Below the pieces are notes generated by a model. It was not told where the DNA came from, did no database searches, and was given only the letters and a program-made list of their open reading frames with translations. DNA of 64,000 nucleotides from Parabacteroides distasonis (GTDB taxonomy: Bacteria; Bacteroidota; Bacteroidia; Bacteroidales; Tannerellaceae). Below, one piece after another: positions 62,534-64,000 of this stretch. The translations under genes and the position numbers were made by a program. Each line of letters begins with the position of its first letter. The stretch's first letter is position 1. The stretch spans positions 1-64,000 of the forward strand of contig JAFBIR010000001.1 of NCBI GenBank assembly GCA_021531385.1. Direction: 5' to 3'.

Positions 62534-64000
62534 TATAGCTTTTTCTTCAATGTAAAGAAGAAGGTGACTCCCCGACCAGGACTGCTCTTGGCAGAAATCT
62601 GGCCCTTGTGGAATTGGACACTGTTTTTCACGATAGAGAGTCCTAACCCTGTGCCACCCATTTTGCGGCTTCGTCCCTTATCCACTCGGTAGAAACGTTC
62701 GAAGATGCGGTTGATATGCTCTGGAGCGATACCCACACCATTGTCAGAGAAGCTGAAATAGTAATACTTCAGATCTTCCTTGTAGCAATTGATCGTAATC
62801 TTGATCCCTTCACCTGCATAGGCAATCGCATTGTCGTAAAGATTGCGAAAAATAGAGTAGAGGAGAGAGTTGTTTCCGATGATCGTCGGGTCGCCTGGCA
62901 AGATCAGCTCCGACGTGATGTGTCGAATCTCCATCTCTTGCGAACACTCTTTCTCAATCTCCGCCAACAGTTTTGGGATATTCACCTCGGTCAAGTCAAA
63001 CATCGCCGTGGCCTCGTCTAAACGATTCAAGACGGAAATATCCCGCAATAAACCGGTCAGTCGGGTGCTTTGTGAGTAGCACCGCTCCAGGAAGAAACGA
63101 CATCGCTCTGGATCGAGATCGGGGTTTGATAGGATAGTTTCCAAATAACCTTGTATGCTGCTTACGGGGGTTTTCAGCTCGTGCGAGACATTCTGCGTCA
63201 ACTGCCGCTTCATGCGGCTCTCTTCCTCTTGGCGACTGATGTCGTTGATGGAAAGCTCATAGGAACGATCCAAAAAAAGGATGCATTCGATCAAGAAGAT
63301 CTTACCGTTCTTGTCGATGGTCAACGCATTACGCAACACCTTTTTTTCCCGATTCGGGTCATGGCTGTTTTTGCTCAAGAAGGAACGGATAGGCTCCAAC
63401 TCAGGCACATCTATTGCCTCTTCCACATAATGTAATTGCGTATCGGAAATCACATTCATGAACTGAATAAAAAGGATATTGGAGAGAATCTCTCGACCGT
63501 CACCTCCGAACATGGCGAATCCCTCCTTGGAGTATTGAAAATGCTTAACCAACTTTTCCCGCTCCATAGTGAGCGCATATTTGGCCCGTTGCTGCTGGTG
63601 ATAGAGCGTAACGATATTCTTGGCGATATCGCCCAATTCATCATTTGGGAAGACATAATCCAAATCGGGCATCTGCTCTTTCTCAGCTGTCCGGGCAAAA
63701 TCCCTCAGTTTAGAGATGGTTTTGCCGATACTCGTGGTAAAGCGGGAGAGCACGAAGAAGAAAATCAGAGTCATCACCCCCATAAAATAGATAAAATCCA
63801 TGTTTATCTTGAGCGCACCTTTCACATACGGATCATATTGCAGGGCTGACCGGTAGATGTAACCACCAATGTTGGAGGCGGAGTAGAAATAACGTTTACC
63901 GGTGGAGGAAGAGGAGCGAATGGCAAATCCTTCGTTTTGCAAACGAGCTTTTCTCACTTCGCTTCGGTTGTTATGGTTATCTAACTCATCGGCTCCGCTG
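62533..64000 (-). CDS. PhoR-like sensor histidine kinase, N-terminus cut by the window edge
   Basis: The frame is open to the right edge, giving about 488 residues; the true start lies outside the window. The visible part begins in a periplasmic sensor domain, followed by a membrane segment (FIYFMGVMTLIFFFVLSRFT), a HAMP-like linker and a PAS-like region. HisKA has the phosphoacceptor in QNVSHELKTPVSSIQGYLET. HATPase_c has N-box FRNLYDNAIAYAG, G1 SDNGVGIAPEHI, F-box RIFERFYRVDKGRS, and GGTGLGLSIVKN. All catalytic motifs are intact. It resembles the kinase of PhoR/PhoB-type pairs in Bacteroidetes; the regulator gene is not in the window. Confidence 0.92.
   Translation of the reverse strand, partial: SGADELDNHNNRSEVRKARLQNEGFAIRSSSSTGKRYFYSASNIGGYIYRSALQYDPYVKGALKINMDFIYFMGVMTLIFFFVLSRFTTSIGKTISKLRDFARTAEKEQMPDLDYVFPNDELGDIAKNIVTLYHQQQRAKYALTMEREKLVKHFQYSKEGFAMFGGDGREILSNILFIQFMNVISDTQLHYVEEAIDVPELEPIRSFLSKNSHDPNREKKVLRNALTIDKNGKIFLIECILFLDRSYELSINDISRQEEESRMKRQLTQNVSHELKTPVSSIQGYLETILSNPDLDPERCRFFLERCYSQSTRLTGLLRDISVLNRLDEATAMFDLTEVNIPKLLAEIEKECSQEMEIRHITSELILPGDPTIIGNNSLLYSIFRNLYDNAIAYAGEGIKITINCYKEDLKYYYFSFSDNGVGIAPEHINRIFERFYRVDKGRSRKMGGTGLGLSIVKNSVQFHKGQISAKSSPGRGVTFFFTLKKKL

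Overview
The window reads as chromosomal DNA of a gut-type Bacteroidales bacterium, probably close to Parabacteroides (genus is inference). Many promoters carry the Bacteroidetes -7 box TAnnTTTG, several with a TTG/TTTG about 19-20 bases upstream. The gene families also fit: SPII lipoproteins, a BspA-type leucine-rich repeat protein, DUF4833, DUF6913, a type B T9SS sorting domain, a FeoA-FeoB fusion and LytS/LytTR regulators. No rRNA, CRISPR array, complete insertion sequence or SusC/SusD pair was seen.

Layout. 0-0.5 kb: the 5' end of a tyrosine recombinase beside tRNA-Ser(CGA), probably the edge of an integrated element that continues left of the window. 0.6-7 kb: rubrerythrin, a DPP5-like peptidase, ferrous iron uptake (FeoAB plus a Cys-rich partner), a lipoprotein and a short HPPK-like protein. 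7-11.6 kb: decayed surface-protein remnants, the MlaEF lipid transporter, and a sugar mutarotase with a fucose-type permease. 11.8-18.5 kb: a biotin-dependent carboxyltransferase subunit, then a complete HlyD/ABC/ABC-2 exporter operon followed by a candidate small RNA. 18.7-36 kb: glycan-related lipoproteins (GHL10-like, CBM9-like, GH43), a CatA-like acetyltransferase, HtpG behind a sigma-54-like promoter, cobyric acid synthase, MgtC, a HGSNAT/NagX-like membrane protein, serine dehydratase, an esterase/LytS/LytTR operon, an RND adaptor cut off by a repeat array, and a TPR sensor kinase with degenerate catalytic boxes. 36-41.9 kb: GDP-mannose and GDP-fucose synthesis (ManC, Gmd, Fcl) with a type B T9SS cargo protein and a lytic transglycosylase. 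42-51.4 kb: UvrA, YigZ, NhaA, MscL, a NikR-like regulator with a TonB receptor, and a lactonase. 51.5-59 kb: a compact sulfate-activation and sulfotransfer operon. 59-64 kb: LigA, DUF6913, DapA and the 3' part of a PhoR-like kinase.

The most interesting system is the block CysQ, SLC13 transporter, CysC, CysD, CysN, sulfotransferase and PCMD protein. It holds the steps needed to import sulfate, make PAPS, transfer sulfate to an acceptor and clear PAP, and contains no sulfate-reduction gene. It resembles the sulfotransferase clusters reported for steroid sulfation in gut Bacteroides.

A second unexplained structure is a family of degenerate intergenic arrays with units of about 22-24 bp, at about 7.3, 21.1, 34.5, 47.7 and 62.5 kb. 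The last two are more divergent. They lie roughly every 13-15 kb, and the array at 34.5 kb begins exactly where the RND adaptor gene is broken.
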